DNA of 45,732 nucleotides from Oscillospiraceae bacterium (GTDB lineage Bacteria; Bacillota; Clostridia; Oscillospirales; Acutalibacteraceae): NCBI GenBank assembly GCA_009779995.1, contig WRDW01000013.1, forward strand, positions 1 through 45,732. The letters are read 5' to 3'. The position numbers and the translations under genes were made by a program. A model generated the notes under the pieces. It saw only the letters and a program-made list of their open reading frames with translations, had not been told where the DNA came from and made no database searches. Positions 1 through 7,005 of the stretch are shown piece after piece. How positions within the stretch are numbered: the stretch's first letter is position 1; each line of letters begins with the position of its first letter.

Positions 1-120
1 CTCCCCGTGCTTTGTAGTGTGCCCTTTCCCCCGCACTCATTTTAACACAAATCTCACCCGAGAGGTACAGGGCTGTTTCATCCCGTTTTGTGCCTTTCGC
101 AGAAAGGAATGATCATTATT

Positions 121-339
121 ATGGCGAAGAGGGTTCTTGGGTTTCTACTGGCGGCGGTGATGCTGTGTGGCTTCACGTCTATCGCCGCGCAGGCAAAATC
201 GAAGGCTGAGATAGACGCGATTTACGTTTCTCACGCTTTCTCAGGCGGCGCGGAATTTCTCACGTTTTCCTCAAGCGCGATAAATGCCGGGGCCTGCCTG
301 ATTGCGTCAAAGTCGGGGTGCGCCATTTCCGTCAGATAG
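121..339 (+). CDS. Short signal-peptide ORF, possibly a truncated gene
   Basis: The first ~25 residues form a clear signal peptide: MAKR, a hydrophobic core (VLGFLLAAVMLCGF) and an A-Q-A cleavage-like end. An AAAGGA lies 12 nt upstream. After about residue 37 the frame runs antisense through the 3' end of the convergent XRE gene and has no recognisable content. It may be the surviving 5' end of a secreted-protein gene cut by rearrangement, or a very short secreted peptide. I do not recognise a family. Confidence 0.3.
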   Translation: MAKRVLGFLLAAVMLCGFTSIAAQAKSKAEIDAIYVSHAFSGGAEFLTFSSSAINAGACLIASKSGCAISVR

Positions 340-1346
340 TTCAGCGCCGCACAGTTCGGTGCCGTGATATAGAACCCGCCGAATTTCATTCCCCTGAAGG
401 GCAGCGACGTGTACGTCTTGTCTGGTTCTGGATTGTTGTTGTATTCTTCGTCGCAGAGGATGGCGTGCTCAGCGGCGAGCTCCAGGTTTTCAATTGCTTT
501 GCCGTGATTGCCGAGCCGGGCATAGAATCCGGCTGTAAAAATATATGTTTCCGCGAGCTGCCGCCTGTAAAGTCCAAAATTCCCGTCGTCAAACATGAGA
601 TGGAGCAACGCAATAAATTTTTCGTTGTTGACAATGCACTCCTGCGTTGTGTAGGGCAAGGTGCCGTCGTCAAGCCGGGCGCAGTTATATACCAGGCCTG
701 TGCGCATCGCGCCGATCTGCTCAAATAAATTTTGACGCAACAGCTCAAAGCGTTTCGTGCCCGTGGAGATTTGCGCCAATAAATCCCTGCTGTCGGGCGC
801 GCGCGCCGCGAGAGCGGCGGCTTTGTTCATCTCGCCGGTTTTCGCGCAGGCCCGGCAGAGCCTTTCCAGCGTGAAATGCCTACAGTTGTCGTCGGTGCAT
901 ACCGCGAGGATTTTTTCGCCGAGCGCTATGATCTCTCTGTTTGCCGCGTCGCGGTCTTCCGGCGATTTTGTTTTGTCGTCGTCATGAATCTGTATATAGG
1001 TCATCAGGCCGCTCATGATTTTACAGCTGTTTGGATATTCCTTCCAGCCCGCGCGGAGGATTTCGACGGCTTTGCTTTGATTGCCGTTGCGATATTGTTC
1101 TTCCGCGTCTTTTGCTATCCTGTCGATTCGCCTGTCTTTCACGCTGATGTCGATGCCCAGGAGTATATCTGAGGTCACATCGAAGATGCTCGCGAGGACG
1201 GGTATCAGCGCTATATCCGGCAGCGTGGAGCCTATCTCCCACCTGGAAATCGCCTGCGGGGATATGCCGAGATATTCGGCGAGCTGTTCCTGCGTCATAT
1301 CTTTCTGCTTGCGCAATGTTTTGATTGTCGCCCCAAAATGCTTCAT
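231..1346 (-). CDS. XRE-family transcriptional regulator with TPR-like C-terminal region
   Basis: 371-residue protein. Residues 1-62 are a Cro/C1-type helix-turn-helix (IKTLRKQKDMTQEQLAEYLG, then ISPQAISRWE), the DNA-binding domain. The rest is helical with a TPR-like character (EEQYRNGNQSKAVEILRAGW; FYARLGNHGKAIENLELAAE), usual for Clostridial regulators of this layout. The AGGAG ribosome site overlaps a 10-bp inverted repeat that also covers the -10 box, so autoregulation is likely. The gene is monocistronic and lies downstream of sigF. The ligand and target genes cannot be deduced. Confidence 0.85.
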   Translation of the reverse strand: MKHFGATIKTLRKQKDMTQEQLAEYLGISPQAISRWEIGSTLPDIALIPVLASIFDVTSDILLGIDISVKDRRIDRIAKDAEEQYRNGNQSKAVEILRAGWKEYPNSCKIMSGLMTYIQIHDDDKTKSPEDRDAANREIIALGEKILAVCTDDNCRHFTLERLCRACAKTGEMNKAAALAARAPDSRDLLAQISTGTKRFELLRQNLFEQIGAMRTGLVYNCARLDDGTLPYTTQECIVNNEKFIALLHLMFDDGNFGLYRRQLAETYIFTAGFYARLGNHGKAIENLELAAEHAILCDEEYNNNPEPDKTYTSLPFRGMKFGGFYITAPNCAALNYLTEMAHPDFDAIRQAPAFIALEENVRNSAPPEKA

Positions 1347-1356
1347 ATGATTTCTC

Positions 1357-1384
1357 CTGTTATAATTTGTTTGTATTATAACAG
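1357..1384 (-). promoter_or_regulatory. Operator candidate of the XRE gene
   Basis: Perfect inverted repeat CTGTTATAAT-N8-ATTATAACAG between the promoter and start codon of the XRE gene. One half contains the -10 hexamer and the other abuts the ribosome site. This is the classic position for autorepression. Binding by the XRE protein is inferred. Confidence 0.6.
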
Positions 1385-1403
1385 AGATTTTTTACTTTTT
1401 CAA
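1375..1403 (-). promoter_or_regulatory. SigA-type promoter of the XRE gene
   Basis: TTGAAA (1403-1398), 17-bp spacer, TATAAT (1380-1375), read on the minus strand, about 30 bp upstream of the start codon. Confidence 0.65.
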
Positions 1404-1443
1404 TGGCTTGTTGTTTGTTGCAAACGCAAACGCGGGTTGATTT

Positions 1444-2121
1444 TCACCCCAGCCACCCCCGCAGCTTGGCCAGAATCGCCTTCTCCTTGCGCGAGACCTG
1501 CACCTGGGTCATGCCCAGCAGCTCGGCGGTGCGGCTTTGGGTCATGGATTTGAAGTAGCGGCACTCCACCAGGCGGCGCTCGGGCTCCTCCAGGCTGTCG
1601 AGCACCTGCCGGAGGGCGATTTTGTCTGAAATGCCCTGCGCGGGGGATTCCACCGGCAGGTCCCACTCCTGCGCGCCGCCGCCGTCCCCGGCGGCGGTGA
1701 GGGACAGCACCGGCAGGCCCGCCCCCAGCAGCATGGCCGCCTCGCCGGGCTCCATGCGGGCCTCGGCGGCCAGCTCCGAGATGCTCGGCTCGCGCCCAAG
1801 GGAGGCCGCCAGTGTTTCTTGCAATCGCAGCAAGTCGCGGGCCTTCTCTTTTGTGGTGCGGCCAACTTTGACAGCGCCGCCCTCGCGGAACAGGCGCTTG
1901 ATCTCGCCCAGGATCACCGGCACGGCGTAGGTGGAGAAGGCCAGGCCGCGCCCGGGGTCGAAGGCGTCGGCGGCCTTGATGAGCCCCACGCAGCCCGCCT
2001 GCACCAGGTCGTCGAACTCCGCGCCGCGCCCCGTGAGCCGCCTCGCGCAAAGGTACACCAGGCCCATGTTCTGTTCCACAAAGGCGTTTCGATTTTCTGT
2101 TGCCGGGCTTGTTGCGATCAT
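1444..2121 (-). CDS. sigF: Sporulation sigma factor SigF
   Basis: 225-residue sigma-70 family protein, the first forespore-specific sigma factor. Region 2 is clear (VYLCARRLTGRGAEFDDLVQ, then FDPGRGLAFSTYAVPVILGE), followed by region 3 and a region 4 helix-turn-helix (SRTAELLGMTQVQVSRKEK). The ATG overlaps the spoIIAB stop codon in an ATGA arrangement, which fixes the start and indicates translational coupling. It is the last gene of the spoIIAA-spoIIAB-sigF operon. In this family SigF is held inactive by SpoIIAB until SpoIIAA is dephosphorylated. Order, overlaps and lengths match the canonical operon. Confidence 0.97.
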   Translation of the reverse strand: MIATSPATENRNAFVEQNMGLVYLCARRLTGRGAEFDDLVQAGCVGLIKAADAFDPGRGLAFSTYAVPVILGEIKRLFREGGAVKVGRTTKEKARDLLRLQETLAASLGREPSISELAAEARMEPGEAAMLLGAGLPVLSLTAAGDGGGAQEWDLPVESPAQGISDKIALRQVLDSLEEPERRLVECRYFKSMTQSRTAELLGMTQVQVSRKEKAILAKLRGWLG

Positions 2122-2555
2122 GTCCGGCCTTTGATGCGCTTTTCCAGCGTGACGGAGGTGCCCCGCCCCGGCTGCGAGCGCACCTTGAGCGTGTCCATGA
2201 AGCTCTCCATCACCGCGAAGCCCAGGCCAGCGCGCTCCTCGCCCAGGGAGGAGTACAGCGGCTGCCGGGCCTTTTCGATGTCCGCGATGCCGCAGCCGCT
2301 GTCCTTCACCAGGATGCGCAGCAGGCCGTCGTCGTAGACCCGCGCCCACAGGGTGATTTTGCCCCGGGTATCCGGGTAGGCGTGGACAATGCAGTTGGTG
2401 ACGGCCTCGCTCACGGCGGTCTTGATGTCGGTGAGCTCCTCCACGGTGGGGTCCAGCTGCGCGGCGAAGGCCGCCGCCGCCGCCCTGGCGAAGCCCTCGT
2501 TCACCGAGCGGCTCTCCAGCTCCAGCTTCATCTGGTTGATCAGGGTATGTTTCAT
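2118..2555 (-). CDS. spoIIAB: Anti-sigma F factor SpoIIAB, serine kinase
   Basis: 145-residue GHKL-fold ATPase. It binds SigF and phosphorylates SpoIIAA. The Bergerat motifs are visible: N box EAVTNCIVHAYPD, G1 VKDSGCGIADIEKARQP, and G2 EERAGLGFAVMESFMD. Length equals that of known SpoIIAB proteins. Both ends overlap neighbours by 4 nt (ATGA), a tight translationally coupled operon. Confidence 0.97.
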   Translation of the reverse strand: MKHTLINQMKLELESRSVNEGFARAAAAAFAAQLDPTVEELTDIKTAVSEAVTNCIVHAYPDTRGKITLWARVYDDGLLRILVKDSGCGIADIEKARQPLYSSLGEERAGLGFAVMESFMDTLKVRSQPGRGTSVTLEKRIKGRT

Positions 2556-2896
2556 GCGTGCGCCCTCTCTTTCTCTTTCGCTTCGTCCTTTGGGCGAAGC
2601 TTCGCCAGGCTTTGCAGCCCCGAGAGCTGCATCATTCGATATGCGACAGGGGATAGGTTGACCACCTCCATCCCGCCGCCGAAGGCGGTCAGGAGCTTGT
2701 AGCGCCCCATCACCAGCCCCACGGCGGAACTGTCCATGAAGGTCACTTCACCAAAATCCAGCGCGAGGATGGGCGGGCGCAGCCGGGCCAGGGCCTGGTC
2801 GATCTCCCCGCGCAGCCCGGCAGCGCTGTGGTGGTCGATTTCGCCGCTCAAATACGCCGTGAGGCGGCTTTTTTCGTAGTGCAGTTGCACAGGCAT
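2552..2896 (-). CDS. spoIIAA: Anti-sigma F factor antagonist SpoIIAA
   Basis: 114-residue STAS-domain protein and first gene of the spoIIA operon. The phosphorylatable serine lies in the conserved loop VTFMDSSAVGLVMGRYK (Ser56 or Ser57). Dephosphorylated SpoIIAA captures SpoIIAB and frees SigF. I chose the ATG at 2896 because AGAAAGGAG stands 8-9 nt upstream; a longer frame reaching 2926 would swallow this ribosome site. The stop overlaps the spoIIAB start. The operon would be expected under SigH/Spo0A control, but I could not identify a convincing SigH promoter upstream. Confidence 0.95.
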   Translation of the reverse strand: MPVQLHYEKSRLTAYLSGEIDHHSAAGLRGEIDQALARLRPPILALDFGEVTFMDSSAVGLVMGRYKLLTAFGGGMEVVNLSPVAYRMMQLSGLQSLAKLRPKDEAKEKERAHA

Positions 2897-2973
2897 AAAG
2901 CAGACGCTCCTTTCTGGGATTAACATATTTATTTATAGCATGTCCGGGGCGAAAAAACGCTCGAAGTGTGCGC

Positions 2974-3012
2974 AAAAAGGCCCCGCATCTCGTTTGCACA
3001 AGATACGGGGCC
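2974..3012 (-). terminator. Intrinsic terminator of the 3050-3907 gene
   Basis: GGCCCCG-c-ATCT / AGAT-a-CGGGGCC stem followed on the minus strand by five T (2978-2974). It separates the membrane-protein gene from the spoIIA operon downstream, so spoIIA must have its own promoter. Confidence 0.75.
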
Positions 3013-3049
3013 AGGGGGTGGGGGTTGGGCCCTTACGGGCCGGAAAAAA

Positions 3050-3907
3050 TCATGGCTTGGGCTCCAGCACGGGGCGGTCTAGCACGGGCCAGGTGGCGAT
3101 CAGATAGAGGAAGCAGAGGCTCTGCGCGAGGTTCAGCGCGGCGATATAGACCGGCGGCTGCGCCGTGGCGGCCTTGCCCCCCGTGAGCGTGAGGATCAGG
3201 CCGATCAGGCTGACGGCGAGGCTCACCCCGGCCGTGAACGCGGCGAATTTCTCCGTGGTTTTGCGGCGCAGCGCCCCCAGCAGCAGCCACAGGCTGGGGG
3301 AGAAGGCCAGCACCAGCAGCGTGGCGACGGCGAGCGCGGTAATCCACACGGCCGGGGAGTCATTGCCGGGGCCCTTGCGCAGCTCGGCGGCCACGGAGGC
3401 GGCCATGCCGAAGAGCAGGCTCACGCCCAGGGCGGCGATCAGCGCCAGGCGGCGCAGCTTATTTTCTGTGGGCAATATGTTGCCCGTGGGCTCAGGGTTT
3501 TCCATGGGCAAGCTATTGCCATAGTGCGTTTTATTGCCCATGGGGAACAGGCACAGCAGGTACACGCACAGCCCCGCGGCCTGGCCTATGCCCCACAGCG
3601 CGAGCCACAGCATGCCGCGGCTCGCCGGGGCACGCGTGCCCAGCGCCTGCCAGAGCGAATCGGCGCTCAGCAGCAGCGCGCCGAGCACCGCCGCCGCCAG
3701 GGAGCGCCCGCGATGCTCGCCACGGGGCGGCTCCACGTAGCGCACCGGCTTCTGCTGCGCCCTGGCCCGCCTGGATCTGCCGGGCTTGCCGGGGGCGGCG
3801 CTTTGCGCGTCACGTTCGGCCTGTACGCGCGCGCGCTCCACCAGTTCGGGCGGCATCCAGGCGAGCAGGTCGTCGTGAGGGGAGGGGGGTATTTCTTTGT
3901 CATCCAA
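3050..3907 (-). CDS. Hypothetical multi-pass membrane protein
   Basis: 285 residues. The N-terminal ~65 residues are charged and proline-rich (cytosolic), followed by about six hydrophobic segments from residue ~68 to the C-terminus. TTG at 3907 is chosen as the start because AAGGAG lies 8 nt upstream; the nearby ATG is out of frame. Residues ~122-148 hold two near-copies of a GN-x-LP-x-EN unit encoded by palindromic DNA, which looks like an insertion into an inter-helix loop. I do not recognise a family. It sits between spoIIA and an oxidoreductase gene, with its own terminator. Confidence 0.7.
   Translation of the reverse strand: MDDKEIPPSPHDDLLAWMPPELVERARVQAERDAQSAAPGKPGRSRRARAQQKPVRYVEPPRGEHRGRSLAAAVLGALLLSADSLWQALGTRAPASRGMLWLALWGIGQAAGLCVYLLCLFPMGNKTHYGNSLPMENPEPTGNILPTENKLRRLALIAALGVSLLFGMAASVAAELRKGPGNDSPAVWITALAVATLLVLAFSPSLWLLLGALRRKTTEKFAAFTAGVSLAVSLIGLILTLTGGKAATAQPPVYIAALNLAQSLCFLYLIATWPVLDRPVLEPKP
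3472..3548. repeat. Palindromic repeat inserted inside a reading frame
   Basis: Two nested inverted repeats lie in the coding sequence of the membrane protein: CCATGGGCAA...TTGCCCATGG (outer arms ~22 nt apart) and GTGGGCAA-tat-gTTGCCC. They encode the repeated GNxLPxEN peptide. The DNA composition differs from the flanks. Confidence 0.6.
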
Positions 3908-3921
3908 AAGATAACTCCTTC

Positions 3922-3962
3922 AAAGGCTCCCCCTTGGGGGAGCTGCCGCGAAGCGGCTGAGG
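3922..3962. repeat. Intergenic palindromic repeat
   Basis: GGCTCCCC-CTTG-GGGGAGC plus a second small hairpin GCCGC-gaa-GCGGC and a closing GGGGGAG. It lies in the gap between the reductase gene and the membrane-protein gene and resembles the short palindromes found throughout this window. Confidence 0.6.
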
Positions 3963-3975
3963 GGGAGATGTAACC

Positions 3976-5196
3976 TTACATCTTCGCGTACTTATCGAGA
4001 TGCTTGATCCCGTGCAATGCCGCGTTGAATTTCACGCCCCAGCGCATGGGGGCGGGCTCCAGCCTGCGGGCCACGCGCTTTAGCTCGTTCGGGATGTCGA
4101 TGTGCTGCGGGCACTTCTTCGCGCAGGCCCCGCAGTTCACGCAGTGGCGCGCGCTGGAGCTGTCCTTCCCCAGGGCAATGTTCATGCCTGTGGTGTACTG
4201 CGCGAAGCCCGTGAACATATCCACGGCGTAGCTGGCGTTGTAGGCCGCGAAGCCCCCCGGGATATTGACGTTCTTCGGGCAGGGCATACAGTAGTTGCAG
4301 CCCGTGCAGGGGATTTTATACGCTTCGCGTAATATTTCCACGAGCTTGGGATAGGTGGCACGCTCTTCGTCGCTTAGGCAGCCGGGCAGGGCCGCCTCCG
4401 CCGTGGCGATGTTGTCGTCCAGCTGGTCCATGGCGTCCATGCCGGAGAGCACGCAGGTCACCTCCGGCTGGTCCCACAGCCAGCGCAGCGCCCAGGCGGC
4501 GTGGCTGCGGTTTGGATCAATCCTGTTGAGCAGGGCGGCAGCCTTCTTGGGCAGGCCCGTGGCCAGGCGGCCGCCCAGCAGGGGCTCCATCACGATCACC
4601 GGCAGGCCCATGGCGGCGGCCTTTTTCAGCCCGGCCACGCCCGCCTGGTAGTTCTCGTCCGAGTAGTTGTACTGTATCTGCGCGAACTCCCAGGGGTAGG
4701 CGTCCAGCAGCCGCTCGAAGTCCACCCGGCTGCCGTGGAAGGAGAAGCCGATGCGCCGGATGCGCCCGGCGGCCTTCTGCTTGGCGATCCAGTCCTCGGC
4801 CCCCAGGGCGCACAGGCGCTCCCAGTTGGCCAGGGCGGTCAGGCCGTGGATGAGGTAGTAGTCGATGTGGTCGGTCCCCAGGCGCTCCAGCGAGGTGTCG
4901 AACAGCTTGTCGAAGTCTTCATAAGACTTCACCATGAAAATCGGCAGCTTCGTGGCGATGTTCATCTTCTCCCGCAGGCCGGGGCGCAGCCTGAAGACGT
5001 CCCCCAGGGCTGTCTCGCTGCCGCCGTAGATGTAGGCGGTGTCGAAGTAGTTCACCCCGCGCTCCACGGCGCTTTGGAGCATCGCGGCGGTCTTGTCCAG
5101 GTCCACCTGCCCCGGGCGGCTCCTGGGCAGGCGCATACAGCCGAAGCCCAGCGCGGAGAGCTCTGTGTTCGATTTTTTGTCGGTACGATATTGCAT
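3976..5196 (-). CDS. Aldo/keto reductase with C-terminal 4Fe-4S ferredoxin domain
   Basis: 406 residues. The N-terminal ~280 residues are an aldo/keto reductase TIM barrel with catalytic tetrad positions visible (FDTAYIYG for Asp and Tyr, NIATKLP for Lys, YYLIHGL for His). The C-terminal part carries two ferredoxin-like clusters, CTGCNYCMPCP and CVNCGACAKKCPQHIDIP, typical of the iron-sulfur AKRs of anaerobes that link NAD(P)H or ferredoxin to carbonyl reduction. The substrate is unknown. GGGAGG precedes the ATG. The promoter carries a palindrome over the -10 box, and a TetR gene is divergent 450 bp away, so repression by that regulator is plausible. Confidence 0.92.
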   Translation of the reverse strand: MQYRTDKKSNTELSALGFGCMRLPRSRPGQVDLDKTAAMLQSAVERGVNYFDTAYIYGGSETALGDVFRLRPGLREKMNIATKLPIFMVKSYEDFDKLFDTSLERLGTDHIDYYLIHGLTALANWERLCALGAEDWIAKQKAAGRIRRIGFSFHGSRVDFERLLDAYPWEFAQIQYNYSDENYQAGVAGLKKAAAMGLPVIVMEPLLGGRLATGLPKKAAALLNRIDPNRSHAAWALRWLWDQPEVTCVLSGMDAMDQLDDNIATAEAALPGCLSDEERATYPKLVEILREAYKIPCTGCNYCMPCPKNVNIPGGFAAYNASYAVDMFTGFAQYTTGMNIALGKDSSSARHCVNCGACAKKCPQHIDIPNELKRVARRLEPAPMRWGVKFNAALHGIKHLDKYAKM

Positions 5197-5212
5197 GGTT
5201 GTCCTCCCTCTT

Positions 5213-5255
5213 TATATACTGAAACAAGTATATATCTTTTTTTTGGAAAAAGCAA
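5213..5255 (-). promoter_or_regulatory. Promoter of the aldo/keto reductase gene with overlapping palindrome
   Basis: Minus strand TTGCTT (5255-5250), 17-bp spacer, TATACT (5232-5227). The -10 is half of a perfect inverted repeat TATATACT-N6-AGTATATA (5213-5234), an operator candidate. The half site ATATAC also occurs in the palindrome at the TetR gene promoter, although the spacing differs (6 versus 3). Confidence 0.6.
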
Positions 5256-5294
5256 GAGTATAAACAAAAATCCTGAAACGCCGAGAAAAATGCT

Positions 5295-5330
5295 AAAAAA
5301 AACAGGGAGCCCACGGGCCCCCTGTTTTTT
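5295..5330 (-). terminator. Intrinsic terminator, probably bidirectional
   Basis: Stem AACAGGG-(G.U)-GCCC with a 2-nt loop at 5301-5326, with an A8 tract on one side and T6 on the other. It lies directly after the 29-residue ORF and ends that short transcript before the reductase promoter. Confidence 0.8.
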
Positions 5331-5337
5331 CCTGGCG

Positions 5338-5427
5338 TCAAAACAGCCAGCGGAAGAAGATGCTCCCAATCAGCGGGATGATGACGATGTTGATCAGCGT
5401 CGTGACGGCCATGACCAGTGCTACCAT
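5338..5427 (-). CDS. Small hydrophobic peptide (29 aa)
   Basis: One predicted transmembrane helix (TTLINIVIIPLIGSIFF) with a short RWLF tail. It is supported by an AAAGGGG site before the ATG, a promoter (TTGCAA-18-TACAAT) ~50 bp upstream and a strong terminator 8 bp downstream, so it would be a self-contained transcript of ~150 nt. No family recognised. A small membrane protein or a type I toxin-like peptide are possibilities; nothing antisense was identified. Confidence 0.5.
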   Translation of the reverse strand: MVALVMAVTTLINIVIIPLIGSIFFRWLF

Positions 5428-5477
5428 GTTTTGCTTCCCCTTTCGTGTTAGTAAGCGGAATGCCCGCTTCCATGGGC

Positions 5478-5507
5478 ATTGTAGCATGCGCGGACGCCGC
5501 TTTGCAA
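5478..5507 (-). promoter_or_regulatory. Promoter of the 29-aa ORF
   Basis: Minus strand TTGCAA (5507-5502), 18-bp spacer, TACAAT (5483-5478). An inverted repeat ATGCCC-N8-GGGCAT (5460-5479) overlaps the -10 edge and the expected transcription start. Confidence 0.5.
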
Positions 5508-5571
5508 TGCCAACGGGGGGTGCAAACGTCGCGAAATGGACAGTTGGATAACCGATTGTCCATTTTTGGGA

Positions 5572-5600
5572 TTGCCAAACGAAAAAGGCTGTGCTATAAT
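5572..5600 (+). promoter_or_regulatory. Promoter of the TetR gene
   Basis: TTGCCA (5572-5577), 17-bp spacer, TATAAT (5595-5600), about 45 bp upstream of the ATG. Confidence 0.75.
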
Positions 5601-5616
5601 ATACACACTGTATATT
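5598..5616 (+). promoter_or_regulatory. TetR operator candidate
   Basis: Perfect 19-bp palindrome AATATACA-CAC-TGTATATT overlapping the last half of the -10 box and the transcription start of the TetR gene. Length and symmetry are typical of TetR-family operators. Autorepression is inferred. Confidence 0.65.
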
Positions 5617-5644
5617 TGCAAACAGGGTGAAAGGGGGATTCCTC

Positions 5645-6217
5645 ATGCGCAGGGACATGCGCGCGAGCCGCAAGACGCAGTACACCCGGCAGGCGCTGGA
5701 GGACGGCCTGATCGAGCTGATGCGCGCCAAGCCCTTCGAGAAGATCACCGTGACGGAGCTTTGCGCCCACACCGACATCAACCGCTCCACGTTCTACATG
5801 CACTACGAGGACATCTACGCGCTGCTGTGCTCCATAGAGGAGGGGGTGCTGGAGTGGCAGCGCCGTGGGACCGACGACCTGGACGGCAAGCTGCTGGAGG
5901 GCCGGGAATCCACGATTCGTTCGCTGGAGCTCCTGTTCGCGTACTTTGTGGAGAACGGCAAATATTTACAGGTGCTCATGAGCGAGCACGGGGACATCTA
6001 TTTCCAGAGGCGCTTCTTTGAGGCCGCCTACCGCATGAGCAACCCCGCGGGCGCGCGCAACCCCCGAAAAATCCCCCTCACGGATGACCCGGCCTACGTG
6101 TTCCTGGTCAGCGGCGGGGTGGGGCTGATCCAATACTGGCTGAAGAACGGGCTGAAGGAATCCCCGCGGGAGATCGCGGAGATCATCTACGACATGGGCC
6201 TGCCGATCAGGAAATAA
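5645..6217 (+). CDS. TetR/AcrR-family transcriptional regulator
   Basis: 190 residues. The N-terminal helix-turn-helix is typical (YTRQALEDGLIELMRAKPFE, then KITVTELCAHTDINRSTFYM and HYEDIYALL). The C-terminal ligand domain ends GGVGLIQYWLKNGLKESPRE, a pattern common in Clostridial TetR proteins. The ATG at 5645 is preferred over an in-frame GTG at 5627 because AAAGGGGG lies just before it. It is divergent from the 29-aa ORF and the iron-sulfur reductase, whose promoter carries a similar half site. Inducer unknown. Confidence 0.9.
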   Translation: MRRDMRASRKTQYTRQALEDGLIELMRAKPFEKITVTELCAHTDINRSTFYMHYEDIYALLCSIEEGVLEWQRRGTDDLDGKLLEGRESTIRSLELLFAYFVENGKYLQVLMSEHGDIYFQRRFFEAAYRMSNPAGARNPRKIPLTDDPAYVFLVSGGVGLIQYWLKNGLKESPREIAEIIYDMGLPIRK

Positions 6218-6227
6218 CGCTTTCTCG

Positions 6228-6821
6228 TCAAAAATCCACTTTCTCAGATAGAGCGCTGCGCAGCGCATCGAGAGATACTCTTTTATGGTTGACGAATGAA
6301 GGCGCTCCATATGTTTTGGCGAGACGCGGCTTTTTGAATATCGCTACAACGGGGTATGCCTTCTTTGTGATATTTCGTATGTCCTCTTTCAGCGCCGTAT
6401 TGGGAACATAGAGTCTTTGGGTTTTTATAAAACCCAGCACAGAGCGGACAGTTCCCGCCAACACATCGGTTTGCAGGTTCATTCTGCTACCGTCGTATTC
6501 GCCGATTATACACGCCTTGTTGTGAAACTGCATCAATTCCGCCAGAATACTCAGCTTTTGCTCCGTTGTCTGGTCTTGCTTCATTCTGAACGCGGACGGT
6601 TTCAGCGCGTTGCGCAGAGCACGATAGTAGAATTCGCCGGGATTCAGATTGCAGTCTACACCCGTTAGGTGCATAAAATTGTGCCGGTTAAATTCCGCTT
6701 CGCAGGAGCAAAGCGTTCCATTTTCTTCCGATACAAACAGGATGCTCGTTTCCGCCAGGTTTGCCTCATATAGCTGTGCGCACCTGCGTATTATCGGCAC
6801 AGCTTGCTTCGCCGTCATCAT
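6228..6821 (-). CDS. PBECR4-like (BECR-fold) nuclease, putative type III toxin
   Basis: 197 residues. By eye it matches the PBECR4 group of phage barnase-EndoU-colicin E5/D-RelE-like nucleases: the signature FNRHNFMHLTGVD, then EFYYRALRNALKPSAF, a central QKLSILAELMQFHNKACIIGEY, and a C-terminal YPVVAIFKKP. Family assignment needs a profile search. Upstream on the same strand lie a strong promoter, two 52-nt direct repeats bounded by A5, and a hairpin, in the order seen in type III toxin-antitoxin loci (repeat RNA, terminator, RNase toxin). AAAGG lies 12 nt before the ATG at 6821. Base composition is lower in GC than the neighbours, which suggests transfer. It converges on the TetR gene. Confidence 0.65.
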   Translation of the reverse strand: MMTAKQAVPIIRRCAQLYEANLAETSILFVSEENGTLCSCEAEFNRHNFMHLTGVDCNLNPGEFYYRALRNALKPSAFRMKQDQTTEQKLSILAELMQFHNKACIIGEYDGSRMNLQTDVLAGTVRSVLGFIKTQRLYVPNTALKEDIRNITKKAYPVVAIFKKPRLAKTYGAPSFVNHKRVSLDALRSALSEKVDF

Positions 6822-6847
6822 CTTGCCATTTGACCTTTCAAAATTTT

Positions 6848-6888
6848 AAAGGGAAGCGCAGGGCCCGCAAGCCAAGGCACTTCCCTTT
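6848..6888 (-). terminator. Hairpin between repeat RNA and nuclease gene
   Basis: Stem of 12 pairs (AAAGGGAAG-U-GC / GC-G-CUUCCCUUU on the minus-strand RNA) with a 17-nt loop, followed by UUUAAAAUUUU. The weak U-tract suggests a leaky attenuator, as found between antitoxin repeats and toxin in type III systems. Confidence 0.6.
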
Positions 6889-6901
6889 ATGGTTGATTTT
6901 T

Positions 6902-7005
6902 GGCTGTCCGCCAGCCACCGGCACCCGAAGTCCGGCAAGTCTTTCGGGTTTTTGGCTACCCGCCAGCCACCGGCACCCGAAGTCCGGCAAGTCTATCGGA
7001 TTTTT
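6902..7005 (-). repeat. Two 52-bp tandem direct repeats
   Basis: Units 6954-7005 and 6902-6953 are contiguous, with four substitutions between them. A T5 tract (A5 in the minus-strand RNA) marks each boundary with an exact 52-bp period (7001-7005, 6949-6953, 6897-6901). Confidence 0.9.

Noticed and set aside
5627-5644. GTG at 5627 as TetR start
   Set aside because: This would translate the ribosome-binding sequence AAAGGGGG that serves the ATG at 5645.
6902-7005. Possible CRISPR array in the two 52-bp repeats
   Set aside because: The units are contiguous with no spacers, only two copies exist, and there is no cas gene. Promoter, hairpin and nuclease gene fit a type III toxin-antitoxin layout better.
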